Positions 7,534-17,170 of a DNA stretch of 36,658 nt are shown one piece after another. Every line of letters begins with the position of its first letter. Position 1 is the first letter of the stretch. The stretch lies in NCBI GenBank assembly GCA_945904015.1, contig CAMDPK010000069.1:1-36658 (forward strand). The letters run 5' to 3'. A program made the translations under genes and the position numbers. The notes beneath the pieces are model-generated. The model saw only the letters and a program-made list of their open reading frames with translations. It had not been told where the DNA came from and did no database searches. Origin of the DNA: Candidatus Kuenenia stuttgartensis. GTDB lineage: Bacteria > Planctomycetota > Planctomycetia > Planctomycetales > Planctomycetaceae.

Positions 7534-7854
7534 CTAGCTGCCAAAATCGGACGAGGTTGTTGTTCCGTTTATGACACGCAGTTGGTTGTTGACCCGAGCG
7601 ACACCCGGAACGCTCTGCACAGTGACCTGTGCCACCTGCTTCAGAAAATAGCTCGGCACTTGTCCAACGAGCGTGACTAACTCTGATTCACATCGCAGAT
7701 CAACTCGGCGCAGCGGCTGATAGCCGGTTCGATTGAGTTCAATTGCGACACCGATTAACAGTTGCTGTTCCGCGTCTTCGTCGTCATTCGCGGTCGACTC
7801 GTCGACGGCCATGCTGGCCCGCCCTCGCACAAGAGGCGGAAACGCGATTGTCAT
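7534..7854 (-). CDS. BON-domain protein
   Basis: This is about 106 aa. After a short acidic N-terminus (DESTANDDEDAEQQ) comes one BON-type domain, roughly residues 30-95: a helix LLIGVAIELNR, the strand LRCESELVTLVGQVPSY, a helix LKQVAQVTVQSVPGVARV and a closing strand NNQLRV. The pattern (short helix, G-x-V strand, then a helix ending in pGV..V.n.l) is that of the OsmY/nodulation BON fold, which binds membranes or phospholipid surfaces. No signal peptide is seen, unlike OsmY. The ATG at 7854 follows GGTGGAG by 9 nt; a GTG at 7869 is a weaker alternative. A role near the stress genes is inference. Confidence 0.78.
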   Translation of the reverse strand: MTIAFPPLVRGRASMAVDESTANDDEDAEQQLLIGVAIELNRTGYQPLRRVDLRCESELVTLVGQVPSYFLKQVAQVTVQSVPGVARVNNQLRVINGTTTSSDFGS

Positions 7855-7869
7855 TGTGATGCTCTCCAC

Positions 7870-8489
7870 CGTGAATTACCGCTACCGAAACACCTCTGAC
7901 GTAGGTTGCAGATGCGGTGCCAATGGACAACATCCTTTCAGAAGTTCTCGCTGACGGCCAAGAGCGCAAGTCGTCGCCTGCAGAATCACGCTCGAACAAT
8001 TCATTCCGGAAAACGAAGCCGCCAAGCACCGTGTTGATCGCGAACTCTCGCGTGTCGTTGAAGTGTGCCCTGACGCCCATTTGCCCGGTCACAGTCCGTG
8101 CCTGAACGCTCAACCGATCCGTTGGTGTTGAGATCCTGCCGGGAGTGACTTCGAGGTTTGCAACGTCCTGGCGGCGATCCCTCGTTTCGTTCGGTCGTGT
8201 CCCGTGTCCGCAATGCCGGGCGATCTGACAGGATCAGGATCGTCGGCGCGATTGTCGGTGGCGCTACGACCGGACGTTCAAACGGACGGAGTTCGTCAAT
8301 CCGAGCGGACACGCCCATCGTAGCCAAGGTGCGATTCGCAGCGGTCGCGAGAGTGCTGCGGATGCCGACATAACCGGCCTCGCTTTTCCACCGAAGTTGA
8401 AAACCGGCGGATGACGCCTTGCGAGGGCTCGGTTCGCGCGCACGATCAACAACTTACTCGGAATGAAGTTGTCGCGCGCGGAGTCGGTC
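7870..8489. other. Gap without a recognised gene
   Basis: About 620 nt lie between the divergent BON gene and the giant gene. On the minus strand a frame at roughly 8170-7950 reads ...TPGRISTPTDRLSVQ and then GVRAHFNDTREFAINTVLGG without a stop, and it has a coding-like amino acid mix. It has no sensible start or domain I can name. It may be a relic. The promoter of the giant gene must also lie here, but I cannot identify it. Confidence 0.35.
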
Positions 8490-11400
8490 ATGCGGTTGTT
8501 CGATTGGCTCCGTGAGATTCCTCGGCGTGTTCGCTCTGGCCGCTATCGCCGGAAGAGTCGGACCCGACAGCGCCCAGCACTGGCGCTGGAACTTTTGGAA
8601 ACTCGTGCGTTGCCGAGCACGGTCTCGTTCACCGGCGATCTGCAAACGCCCGGTGTGCTGCTGATCGAGTTGAGCGAGTCCTCGGATTCGACGCTGACCG
8701 TGGCCAGTCAAGTTGTGACTCCAGATGGCGGAATTGTCTTCGATGCTCTGCAAGTCACGATCAACGGTTCGGCGGTGTCTGTTCGGCAGGACAGCTCACA
8801 ACAAGTTATCGCGAATCTGTCGGCGGCGATGGTCGCGCGAATCGTAGTTGTCGGCGACGACCTTGCGAACGTGGTGGATGTGACCGGGGTCACGAGCCTC
8901 TTTGGACTACAACAGGCCGCCGCTGTTGGAGATCAGCGGTCGGTGCCTGCGACGTTCAACCAAGCTAAAAACCTTGCCACGCCGAGCTTCTTCGGAGTCA
9001 TCATGACTACTTTGGACGGTGATGATCGCGTGGTTGGTAGTTCGTTCCATGAATGGGTCGATGCCGGCGCGGGAGACGACAGCGTGACGGTGGGTGACGG
9101 CAACGACCACGTCATTGGCGGCGTCGGCGACGACTCGGTGTTCGGCGGCGTCGGTCAAGATCGCCTGGATGGCGGTGATGGCGATGATCTGATGCTGGGA
9201 GGACTCGGCGACGACTCGCTGCTGGGGGGAGCAGGAGCCGACGTGTTGGTCGGTGGTTATGGACGAGACAGCATCGACGGTGGCACTGGCAACGATCTGC
9301 TGATCGGAGCGACCGTGGCCTTCGACTCCGGACTGATCGCGGGCTTGAGTGATGTCCGCGATCGTTGGCTCGCGCCAGCCGTGAATGATGAGTCGCGGCG
9401 GCAAACGATTGCTCCGTCTCGCGCGGTGGTCTTGAATGACATTGATGCGTCCACGACTCAGTTCGTCGTTCCGACGTCGATGGTCGAGGCGTTTGATCGT
9501 GCGACCTACGGCACCAAGTTACCGTCGGGATCAAGTCTCTTCGCCCGGATCGATGACGAGGTCGTGCGTGTCGTCTCACGCACCGCGACTTCGGACGCGG
9601 ACTCCGAAACAATCGTCGTGCAGCGACAGGTCGGTCAAGCGGCGGCACACACTGCGAACTCGCAGTTGATTGTGCAGTCGGGATCAGAGTCGCCGTTGCG
9701 GTCGACGGCCTTGTGGACGAGTCCGCCGAGCGGCGACATCCGACAGACGGTCTTCGAGGATTATGTCACCAACACATTGACCGGCGGCGGCGGAGCGGAT
9801 TGGTTCTTTGTGTCGGACGAGTTGCTGTCGTTGGCCGACACGACCGGTGATCCGCAGCTTGACGGCGACGATGTCCTGACCGATTTGACGTCCGACGATG
9901 CTCGATACAAAGCGGTGCAATTGGTGGCGGATGAACGGCGTCAGGCGGTGCCCACGGATTCGAATCCCGCTCCGATTTGGGGCGAGTGGGTGGACGCGAT
10001 GCGCGGCACGATGACACGGCTCGGTGGCGATCCGGGGACCGAGGTGCTGACGGCGAATCGGCTCGGCGATCCGGCGACGGAGCCGCATGTCTGGGGCGGT
10101 TTGGTCCGCACGCCATACGTGACCACTCCCAGTTTCAACGTGACAAGTGACCTGGTCCACCTCGTCAATTTCTCATCGACGCTGGGTGGACCGAACGAGG
10201 CGGGGCAGACCAACTGGAATCTGCTGCTGGATGCGAACCAACTGATCGACCCATCGGCGAGCATCACACCCATGACGCCGACGATTCCCAGCCGCAACTG
10301 GCGGTGGAGTCTGAATCCGGCCGAGCCCAACATCGAATACGGATTCGTTTCCAGTGTCGGACCAAATGGCGAATTCTCTGGCGTCAGGAAGTATCGATAC
10401 CTGACGTCGGCTGACGAGGCGAACGATGCCGGCGGGATTCAGCAGGTCTATCAGCACCCCTCGCAGACGCTGGTCTTCACGTCGTTCGATCCGCTGAAAA
10501 ACGGCGGCTTGATCAACACATCGAAGACGACGTTGTTCTTCAATTCGGAGAACGGGCACAACTACACGCTGCTGTTGGGCAATCCTCGCGATGCGAGTCA
10601 ACCGGGCGGTTTTGATCGATCCGTGGTGAACGCCTACGTCGTCGATTTGGACGTCGCGCCGCTGGCGAACTCGAATCTCTGGAACGATCCAGTTGTGGCC
10701 AGTTTCCGGTTGACCGCGCCGGAGGGATCGCCAGGTTTTCCGTTCGGAAGCACCCCGCAAAACGTGGACGACTTTTACTTCGCACCGGACGGTCGTTCGA
10801 TCATGGTCAGTTATCAAAGTGCCGACGGCGCGGCATTTCGATTGCTGGATGTCGATTTGCAGGCGGGCACGATCCGTCCACACATCATGCCGGTGACACC
10901 CAAGCCGGACGGTGAGATTCCCGAACTGCGGCGCGACGACGTGCGACTCAACGGCTTCTTTCCGATGCGCTGGCATCATCCGGTATTCGCACAAGGAGCC
11001 AGCGGCAAGACGTACGTTGTTGGTCAGCCTGGAACGTGGAGCAAGGACAATCTCGTCGGTCCCAATATCGAGTATCTCGCCGGTGTGAAGATCATCGGAC
11101 AAGTGATGCGGTTCGATCCGCTGACGAACATGTTCTCTTCGCTGACGAATCCGGCGTTGGAGAACTTCTTGCCCGGTCGCGAGACAGTCAGCGACTTCAC
11201 CGCGACGAATACGCAGAATCCCGGCTATGTGTTCGCCTCGTACTACAGCGGGACCGGCAGGATCACGGCGTTGTCGCCCGCTTATCAAGGGGCGATTGTC
11301 GCCATCAACTTGGAGCAACCGGCCGGACCGGACGGTGCGGTTGTGCTGGCGAAGCATCGTTCGCAGTTTGGCGACAGCTACATCGCTCAGCCGTTCGTCA

Positions 11401-14400
11401 ATGCTTCGTCGGATGGAACTCAGTTGTTGTTTCACAGCACCTGGGGCGAGTACCAGCAAGTCGTCAGCACGTATGACATCCAACCGGGACGTCACATTGA
11501 ATTGCACGCGAGCGGCAACGTCGTGCTGCGTCGCACGGGGGCGAGTTCGGTCGCGCTGTTCGCCAGTGCGAGTTCCACCACTCCGATCGCTGGGACACAG
11601 ACGACGATTTCCGCGTTCGACACGTTGATCGTCAGTCCTGACACGGGTCAATCGTTGCAACTGAGCCTCGACTTCTCGGCCGGGACTCCGGTCCCGAAAG
11701 GGGGCGTGCTGGAGTTCGACGGCGAGCACTCGAATGCGGATCGGCTGACCTTGCTGAACGCGGCGAGTTCGGGCACATGGAATTGGTCCGTGACCGGCGA
11801 AGGGGCCGGACAAGTGCGCGGCACATCGACGGGACTGATTCGCTTCTCAGGCATCGAGTCGCTGACCGGCAGTGAAGGGAATGACGTCTTTCACATCTCA
11901 CCGTCGGCGCGGTGGACTGGGACGCTCAGCGGCGGCGCAGGGACCGATCGGCTGAACTTCGGAGCGTTCGCGACGAGCGTGTCCGCTTCGCTGCGAGACG
12001 GGGTGGCGTCGTTTACAGAGACTTCGTTTGTCGGTCAGATCGCGCAGTTTGAAGACATTAGCGGCGGTTATGGCGACGACACACTGATCGGCAATGATGT
12101 CGTGAATTCGTTGGATGGCGGCGTAGGTGACGACACGATCCGCGGTGAAGGCGGAGACGACGTGATCTTCGTCGGACTCGGCGATGATTCCATCGACGGT
12201 GGCGCGGGGACCGATCTGCTGGTGGGGCAAGGGGACATCGATTTTCAACTGACCGATGCGACGCTGGTCAGCGCGTTCGGCGGCGATGCCTTGCAGAGCA
12301 TCGAACTTGCGCGGCTGGCTGGAGGTGCCGGCAACAACTTGCTGGACGCGAGTGGTTTCTCCGGATCGGTCACGCTGACGGGTGGCGAAGGGAACGACAC
12401 TCTGGCCGATGCCTCTGGAAACGACAGCTTGGTCGGTGGCAACGGTGACGACGTCTATCGGCTGATCGCGGGCGGCACGGACATCTTGGTCGAAGCCGCG
12501 AGCAGTGGGATTGACCTGCTCGACTATTCGTTGGCCGGTGGCGGTGTGAGCCTCGATTTGAGTCGAGTCACTCAGCAAACCGCGCGACCCAATCATCGGC
12601 TGACGCTGGGTGCGGAGCTCGAACAGTTTAGCGGGTCGCGATTCGCTGACATCGTGACGTTGCTGACCGCAGACGCGGGACTGACTCGGCAACTGGATGG
12701 CGGCGTGAATGACGATGCGACGGCGCTCGACACTTTGCGAATTCTGAACGGCACGATGGCTTGGAGGCTCAGCGGCTCGACTGGCGGCACAGTCGCGGGG
12801 AGTCCGTCGATTGCTCCGCTGCAGTTCACGGGATTCGAGTCACTCACGGGCGGCAATAGCGACGATGCGTTCGTGCTGGCACCGGGCGTCACGTTTGACG
12901 GTGTGATTGACGGCGGCAGCGGGAGCGATTCGCTGGATTGGTCGCAGTTCGGGAGCGGTCGCGCCGTCACGTTGACCGCCAACAGCGGTGCAGGTTTCGC
13001 TGGTCAAGAGGCGTCGTTGCCGCGCGGCTTCCGAGGGATCGACTTGCTGATCGGCAGCCTTCGGCCGGACACGCTAGTCGGTGCCGACGCGACGATGAAC
13101 TGGGACGTCTTCGGGAATCAAGTGACTGATACGGCGAACAATCGGTTGCTGAAGTGGAACTCGTTCGAGTCCCTGCGGGGCGGCGCAGGCAGCGATACGT
13201 TTACGAACGTGCGGACGACTTCGGCGATGACGCTCAATGGCGGCGCGGGGAACGATTCGGTGGATGCGTCGACGATGACAACGGCAATCACGCTGCTGGG
13301 GGGCGACGGCAACGACACGTTGATCGGCGGCTCGGCGTCCGACAGTCTCGGAGGGGACGCGGGAGATGACTTGCTGATGGGCGGACAAGGCAACGACACG
13401 CTGTCGGGCGGCGTGGGGAATGACCTGTTCGATGATACCGTCGGCGGCAATCAGTTCGACGGCGGCGACGGCAACGATGTGATCCGAGTTCTCGGAACGT
13501 GGACGGTCGGCACGAGCGGTGCCAGCACGACGCACAAAAGTGTGGAGGTGGTTCAAGGAGCCGGCGCGTCCGACGTGCTCGCCGGGACCAGTGGCGCGGA
13601 CCTCTTCACTGTGACAGCGAAAGGAGTGCTAGTGGGCGGCCAAGTCTTTCAAGGCTTCGAGAAGGTGCAAGGGGGCTTGGGACAAGACACAGTGACAGGT
13701 GGAGCGGAAGACGATCAATTTGGAGTCAGCTCGAAGGGCACCGTCACGGCCTATGGCTCGACACTGCAAGCGTTCGAGTTCGTCTCTGGCGGCGGCGGCA
13801 ACGATCGGCTGCAAGGGGACAATGCGACGAACGAAGCATTCACGGTTGGCGCGGCGGGCGTGAGCATCTTCGGCGTTTCGGGATCGTTCCTGAGTTTCGA
13901 GGTCTTGTCCGGCGGCAACGGCAACGACTCGCTGATCGTGTCGAGTCTGGCTGGTATCTCGACGTTGTGGACGATCTCACGCACGAACGGTGGCGAAGTG
14001 GCGGGGCTGACGTTCTCGGACATCGAGACAGTGCGCGGCGGCAGCGGCGACGATACGTTCGCGATTCTGCCGAGCAGTTCCGTTGCGCGGATTGAAGGTG
14101 GCGGCGGTCGAAACTGGCTGGATTACTCGGCGTTCGACACTCCCGTTAGCGTGAATTTGAAAGGACTGAGCGGAACGGGTGTCAGTTCCTTGGCAGGCAT
14201 CACGGCCGTCCAAGGCGGACGCGGATCAGATCAATTGACCGGCAACGGCGGCAACGAACTGGTGATTGGTGGCGAAGGAGACGACACGCTCAACGGAGGT
14301 GACGGTAACGACACGCTCATCGGTGGGGTGGGACGTGATGTGCTGACCGGCGGCGCGGGGCTTGACTGCGTGACCGAGACCCGCGACTCGGACATGACGC

Positions 14401-15848
14401 TGACAAACTCGTCGCTGTCCTTCGGCGGAGTTTCCGAGGACACGCTGGTCGCTGTCGAAAAGGCGTTCTTGTCTGGAGGCGTCTCGGCGAACGTGATCGA
14501 TGCGTCGGCGTTCACAGGGCAGACGACGCTGATCGGCGACAGCGGCAACGACTCGCTGACGGGCGGCTCCGTGGTCGACAGTCTCGATGGCGGCGCGGGG
14601 GATGATTTACTCAGCGGACGAGGCGGCAATGATTCGCTGCGCGGTGGTGTGGGGGATGATGTCCTCGACGATTCTGTGATCGGAGCTTCGCTGAACGGCG
14701 GAACGGGCACGGACACGCTGCGAGTCACCGGTTCGTTCGCGATGACTCTGGCCACGATGAAGGCCATCGCCGAGATCGAAACGCTGCTGGGGACAAGTAC
14801 GAGCGACTCGCTGATCGGCACACCAAACAGTGACGTGTTTCAACTGACGTTGCCCGGAGTCGTGATGTTGAATGGGTTGACGATCCTCGGTTTCGAGACG
14901 CTCGCGGGTGCGGCTGGAAACGATGCGTTCGTGGTTTGGGACGGTGTGCTCTTCGGCGGGGTGCTCGATGGTGGTGCTGGCATCGACGTTGTGGATTTCT
15001 CAAAATCATCCGTCAGCCGCACCGTCGCGTTGACGAGCGGTTCGACGGCGGGGTTCTCCGGTCGCGAGCAATCCTTGGGCGGATCGTTCTTGACGGTCGA
15101 GTCGCTGATCGGCGGTTCCGGCAGCGACACGCTCAGCGGCTTGAATGTCAACGCGACCTGGGACTTGGCCGGGAAACAGTACAAAGACCTGTCGTCATCG
15201 ACGGCGGCGAAAATCCTCAGGTGGGATGCCTTCGAGAATTTCGTCGGTGGTTCGATGGTGGACACGTTCTCCGGTGCTGCGGGTTCCGTTCCTCTGTTGC
15301 TCAATGGCGGTGCGGGGAACGATTCGCTGGATGCGTCTGCGGCGTTGGCGTCGGTGACGCTGATTGGCGGCGACGGCAACGACACTCTGACGAGCGGTCG
15401 TGGCGACGACTTGCTGGATGGCGGCGATGGCACTGATCGCCTCGTGGCTGGCGCTGGCCATGATCTGTTGCTTGGCGGCGGCGGAGTGGACAGTCTCGAT
15501 GGCGGCGATGGCGACGATGTGTTGTTCGGCCAGCTTGGCAACGACGTCCTGCAAGCGGGCACCGGGAACGATCAGCTCAGCGGTGGTGTGGGAAACGATT
15601 CATTGCTCGGTCAGGACGGGAATGACACGCTGGTTGGTGGGTCCGGCAGCGACACGCTCGATGGCGGGGCCGGAAATGATCTGTTGGCTCCGCGCAACGG
15701 GTCCGGAACCGTGGAGACGGATGCGGTCACAGTGCTTTCCGAAGATCTGGCCATCACAGACAGCTACACGCTCATCAGCGAATACGATGTCCTGAGCCGT
15801 CGCATCCGCCCCTTCGCCTGGCTGGGGCCGGAGTACGAGGCGACATAG
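8490..15848 (+). CDS. Giant RTX-repeat secreted/surface protein
   Basis: This is a 2452-aa protein. It begins MRLFDWLREIPRRV, a basic stretch, then LELLETRALPS, a version of the LExLExRxLL leader common on planctomycete extracellular proteins. Calcium-binding RTX nonapeptides (GGxGxDxLx) occur in blocks near nt 9060-9310, 12060-12480, 13230-13490, 14215-14390, 14520-14720 and 15300-15700. Nt 9330-11500 holds a non-RTX insert with repeated strand motifs such as FYFAPDGRSIMVS, probably a beta-propeller-like domain. Between RTX blocks lie modules of the type W-x-hydrophobic...F-x-x-E-x-L-x-GG-x-x-x-D. It ends DVLSRRIRPFAWLGPEYEAT. Likely calcium-folded and exported. The ATG at 8490 has GGAG 6 nt ahead and matches the second giant's leader; 8463 is an alternative. 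Confidence 0.88.
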   Translation: MRLFDWLREIPRRVRSGRYRRKSRTRQRPALALELLETRALPSTVSFTGDLQTPGVLLIELSESSDSTLTVASQVVTPDGGIVFDALQVTINGSAVSVRQDSSQQVIANLSAAMVARIVVVGDDLANVVDVTGVTSLFGLQQAAAVGDQRSVPATFNQAKNLATPSFFGVIMTTLDGDDRVVGSSFHEWVDAGAGDDSVTVGDGNDHVIGGVGDDSVFGGVGQDRLDGGDGDDLMLGGLGDDSLLGGAGADVLVGGYGRDSIDGGTGNDLLIGATVAFDSGLIAGLSDVRDRWLAPAVNDESRRQTIAPSRAVVLNDIDASTTQFVVPTSMVEAFDRATYGTKLPSGSSLFARIDDEVVRVVSRTATSDADSETIVVQRQVGQAAAHTANSQLIVQSGSESPLRSTALWTSPPSGDIRQTVFEDYVTNTLTGGGGADWFFVSDELLSLADTTGDPQLDGDDVLTDLTSDDARYKAVQLVADERRQAVPTDSNPAPIWGEWVDAMRGTMTRLGGDPGTEVLTANRLGDPATEPHVWGGLVRTPYVTTPSFNVTSDLVHLVNFSSTLGGPNEAGQTNWNLLLDANQLIDPSASITPMTPTIPSRNWRWSLNPAEPNIEYGFVSSVGPNGEFSGVRKYRYLTSADEANDAGGIQQVYQHPSQTLVFTSFDPLKNGGLINTSKTTLFFNSENGHNYTLLLGNPRDASQPGGFDRSVVNAYVVDLDVAPLANSNLWNDPVVASFRLTAPEGSPGFPFGSTPQNVDDFYFAPDGRSIMVSYQSADGAAFRLLDVDLQAGTIRPHIMPVTPKPDGEIPELRRDDVRLNGFFPMRWHHPVFAQGASGKTYVVGQPGTWSKDNLVGPNIEYLAGVKIIGQVMRFDPLTNMFSSLTNPALENFLPGRETVSDFTATNTQNPGYVFASYYSGTGRITALSPAYQGAIVAINLEQPAGPDGAVVLAKHRSQFGDSYIAQPFVNASSDGTQLLFHSTWGEYQQVVSTYDIQPGRHIELHASGNVVLRRTGASSVALFASASSTTPIAGTQTTISAFDTLIVSPDTGQSLQLSLDFSAGTPVPKGGVLEFDGEHSNADRLTLLNAASSGTWNWSVTGEGAGQVRGTSTGLIRFSGIESLTGSEGNDVFHISPSARWTGTLSGGAGTDRLNFGAFATSVSASLRDGVASFTETSFVGQIAQFEDISGGYGDDTLIGNDVVNSLDGGVGDDTIRGEGGDDVIFVGLGDDSIDGGAGTDLLVGQGDIDFQLTDATLVSAFGGDALQSIELARLAGGAGNNLLDASGFSGSVTLTGGEGNDTLADASGNDSLVGGNGDDVYRLIAGGTDILVEAASSGIDLLDYSLAGGGVSLDLSRVTQQTARPNHRLTLGAELEQFSGSRFADIVTLLTADAGLTRQLDGGVNDDATALDTLRILNGTMAWRLSGSTGGTVAGSPSIAPLQFTGFESLTGGNSDDAFVLAPGVTFDGVIDGGSGSDSLDWSQFGSGRAVTLTANSGAGFAGQEASLPRGFRGIDLLIGSLRPDTLVGADATMNWDVFGNQVTDTANNRLLKWNSFESLRGGAGSDTFTNVRTTSAMTLNGGAGNDSVDASTMTTAITLLGGDGNDTLIGGSASDSLGGDAGDDLLMGGQGNDTLSGGVGNDLFDDTVGGNQFDGGDGNDVIRVLGTWTVGTSGASTTHKSVEVVQGAGASDVLAGTSGADLFTVTAKGVLVGGQVFQGFEKVQGGLGQDTVTGGAEDDQFGVSSKGTVTAYGSTLQAFEFVSGGGGNDRLQGDNATNEAFTVGAAGVSIFGVSGSFLSFEVLSGGNGNDSLIVSSLAGISTLWTISRTNGGEVAGLTFSDIETVRGGSGDDTFAILPSSSVARIEGGGGRNWLDYSAFDTPVSVNLKGLSGTGVSSLAGITAVQGGRGSDQLTGNGGNELVIGGEGDDTLNGGDGNDTLIGGVGRDVLTGGAGLDCVTETRDSDMTLTNSSLSFGGVSEDTLVAVEKAFLSGGVSANVIDASAFTGQTTLIGDSGNDSLTGGSVVDSLDGGAGDDLLSGRGGNDSLRGGVGDDVLDDSVIGASLNGGTGTDTLRVTGSFAMTLATMKAIAEIETLLGTSTSDSLIGTPNSDVFQLTLPGVVMLNGLTILGFETLAGAAGNDAFVVWDGVLFGGVLDGGAGIDVVDFSKSSVSRTVALTSGSTAGFSGREQSLGGSFLTVESLIGGSGSDTLSGLNVNATWDLAGKQYKDLSSSTAAKILRWDAFENFVGGSMVDTFSGAAGSVPLLLNGGAGNDSLDASAALASVTLIGGDGNDTLTSGRGDDLLDGGDGTDRLVAGAGHDLLLGGGGVDSLDGGDGDDVLFGQLGNDVLQAGTGNDQLSGGVGNDSLLGQDGNDTLVGGSGSDTLDGGAGNDLLAPRNGSGTVETDAVTVLSEDLAITDSYTLISEYDVLSRRIRPFAWLGPEYEAT
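12834..13332 (+). repeat. Internal long module, copy A
   Basis: About 166 codons run from FESLTGGNSDDAFVLAPG through GFAGQEASL, a TMNWDVFGNQ strand, LKWNSFESLRGG and LNGGAGNDSVDAS to LLGGDGNDTLIGG. The same order of motifs recurs at 14892-15396, so a block larger than the RTX nonapeptide has been duplicated inside the giant protein. Confidence 0.7.
14892..15396 (+). repeat. Internal long module, copy B
   Basis: About 168 codons run from FETLAGAAGNDAFVVWDG through GFSGREQSL, ATWDLAGKQ, LRWDAFENFVGG and LNGGAGNDSLDAS to LIGGDGNDTLTSG. It is collinear with copy A at 12834-13332. Protein similarity is clear but nucleotide identity is only partial, so the duplication is not recent. Confidence 0.7.
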
Positions 15849-16406
15849 CACAAGCAGGGAAGATATGAGATGGGACAGTAGAATTAGAGCTGCGTCCACT
15901 TTCCGCTTCCTTCCCCGACTGATGCCACCGCCGATCTTCACAGCGACAGTGGATGACTGGATTTTACGGCAGGGGTTGTGACGGTACGCCGGGCCGGATG
16001 GAAACGAGGGGTCGAGTCAATTGCGCAGACGAGGGCGTCTGTTGTCGCATTGTGCCGGAGATCTACCGCGAGTTTTGACAATTTGTAGCGGGCACGCTTG
16101 ACAGACTTGATTTGTTGAAGGTCGCTGGGAAATATGGCTCCCGGCTGCTCTCGCGATTGAGGTTCGCTTGCGCAATTTTGAAGAACTACCCCCTCTCACG
16201 GTTTTCACAAACGAGAGGACTGGCCGCCGGCTGAAGTTCACAAGAATGACTCTTTTGACCTCTGACACCGCTCACTGATCGGCCCTCTTGCATTCTCGGC
16301 CGAACGCCTGTCGCTGATCTTGCTTCATGGACTGGAGCCGATTGGTGGACTCCGCACTGCTGCGGTTCCTGGAACGCTCCACTGCTCGACGCTGCTGGGG
16401 ATTCTT
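15849..16406. other. Gap without a recognised gene
   Basis: About 560 nt lie between the giant RTX gene and the REP-bounded transposase. Short open frames on the minus strand show no family features. A small 6-bp hairpin (CAGACG / CGTCTG, 16026-16041) is the only structure seen and could help end the upstream transcript. Confidence 0.35.
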
Positions 16407-16453
16407 GACTCATCGGGTTCTGGAGCGTTGGCCTCGCTGACGCTTCGGGTTAC
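16407..16453 (-). repeat. REP copy upstream of RAYT (left boundary)
   Basis: It contains GCCTCGCTGACGCTTCGGGT followed by TAC, the reverse complement of the REP core seen downstream. It is preceded by GACTCATCGGGTTCTGGAGC. The same extended sequence, slightly altered, recurs in the same orientation at 17114-17162, so two direct repeats of about 48 nt bracket the transposase gene. It ends 14 nt before the transposase ATG. Confidence 0.8.
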
Positions 16454-16467
16454 TTGGGAAATTGATC

Positions 16468-17109
16468 ATGAGTTCTGACCCTTTGGGATTCTTTCTGACG
16501 TGGGTGACTTACGGCACTTGGTTGCCGGGGGATGCTCGTGGTTGGGTGGAATACCAGCGAGGATGGCAGCTTCCCGATCCCATTCGGGAATTGGAGTCGA
16601 GCGCGCTAATGACCGAAGACGCCTGTCGTTTGAACGAGGACCAGCGATTGGCTGTGGAGGCGCAGCTTGCGGAAACGTGTCAGCATCGCGGTTGGTCTCT
16701 GCATGCGGCGAACTGCCGGACGAATCATGTGCATGTGGTCGTTTCGGCGGCGAGGACACGTCCCAAGAAAATTCGGACGGACCTCAAAGCGTGGGCGACG
16801 CGATGTCTGAAGGAGCGTTTCGACTCCACTCGCGAGAACTGGTGGGCCGAGCGGGGCAGCATTCGGTTTCTGAATAGCGAGGAGAGCATCGCCGCCGCCG
16901 TCGAATACGTCTTGGAAGCCCAAGACAGAAAAGACCAAGTCACACGCAGCGTGCCCCAAGTCACCCGAAGCGAGGGCGAGAGCCAAGTAACCCGAAGCGT
17001 CAGCGAGGGCGAACGCTCCCCCAACGCCCAAACCCGAAGCGTCAGCGAGGGCGAACGTTCCCCCAACGCCCAAACCCGAAGCGTCAGCGAGGGCGAACGC
17101 TCCCCATGA
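16468..17109 (+). CDS. REP-associated tyrosine transposase (RAYT, Y1/IS200-like)
   Basis: This is a 213-aa Y1 HUH-type single-strand DNA transposase. The opening FFLTWVTYGTWLPGD is typical of the family. The metal-binding HUH motif is NHVHVVV, with H87 and H89. The candidate catalytic tyrosine is Y147 in AAVEYVLEAQD. Such enzymes recognise REP hairpins and nick or transfer single strands at them. The catalytic domain ends near residue 156. Residues 157-213 are low-complexity repeats (TRSVSEGERSPNAQ) translated from REP units, so the normal C-terminus has been overwritten or extended. The ATG at 16468 is chosen over an upstream TTG; GGGA lies about 8 nt ahead. REP copies lie on both sides and form its likely substrate. 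No other mobile genes are linked. Confidence 0.88.
   Translation: MSSDPLGFFLTWVTYGTWLPGDARGWVEYQRGWQLPDPIRELESSALMTEDACRLNEDQRLAVEAQLAETCQHRGWSLHAANCRTNHVHVVVSAARTRPKKIRTDLKAWATRCLKERFDSTRENWWAERGSIRFLNSEESIAAAVEYVLEAQDRKDQVTRSVPQVTRSEGESQVTRSVSEGERSPNAQTRSVSEGERSPNAQTRSVSEGERSP
16936..17105 (+). repeat. In-frame REP array inside the RAYT gene
   Basis: Two full 42-nt units (16991-17032, 17033-17074) and a 31-nt partial one (17075-17105) begin CCCGAAGCGTCAGCGAGGGC. They are preceded by degenerate shorter copies from 16936. Because 42 is a multiple of three, each unit encodes the 14-residue TRSVSEGERSPNAQ. The core CCC-GAA-GC-GTCA-GC-GA-GGG can form a small imperfect hairpin like classical REPs. 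Confidence 0.88.
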
Positions 17110-17160
17110 CTCTGAACTCATCGCGTCTGGGAGCGTCTGCCCTCGCTGACGCTTCGGGTT
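17075..17160. repeat. Inverted REP pair (REPIN-like) spanning the RAYT stop codon
   Basis: The plus-oriented unit at 17075-17105 pairs almost perfectly with the minus-oriented unit at 17131-17160 (about 30 nt, a 2-nt difference near the inner end), leaving a loop of about 25 nt. The RAYT stop codon TGA (17107-17109) is in the loop. Two inverted REPs around a short spacer is the REPIN arrangement. Confidence 0.8.
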
Positions 17161-17170
17161 ACTTCGTCTG

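Noticed and set aside
9061..9310. Short tandem DNA repeats that could be taken for a CRISPR or satellite array
   Set aside because: The periodicity is about 27 nt, in frame, and encodes GGxGxDxLx nonapeptides of RTX type; spacers are not unique sequences.
10173..11813. 546-codon open frame on the minus strand inside the first giant gene
   Set aside because: It mirrors the codons of the plus-strand gene, has a composition rich in Arg, Gln and Ile without domains, and no start context. Long antisense frames are expected in GC-rich coding DNA.
16186..16413. Minus-strand frames of about 75-83 codons upstream of the transposase
   Set aside because: No family pattern, no ribosome-binding site, and overlap with the REP boundary. 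Treated as non-coding.
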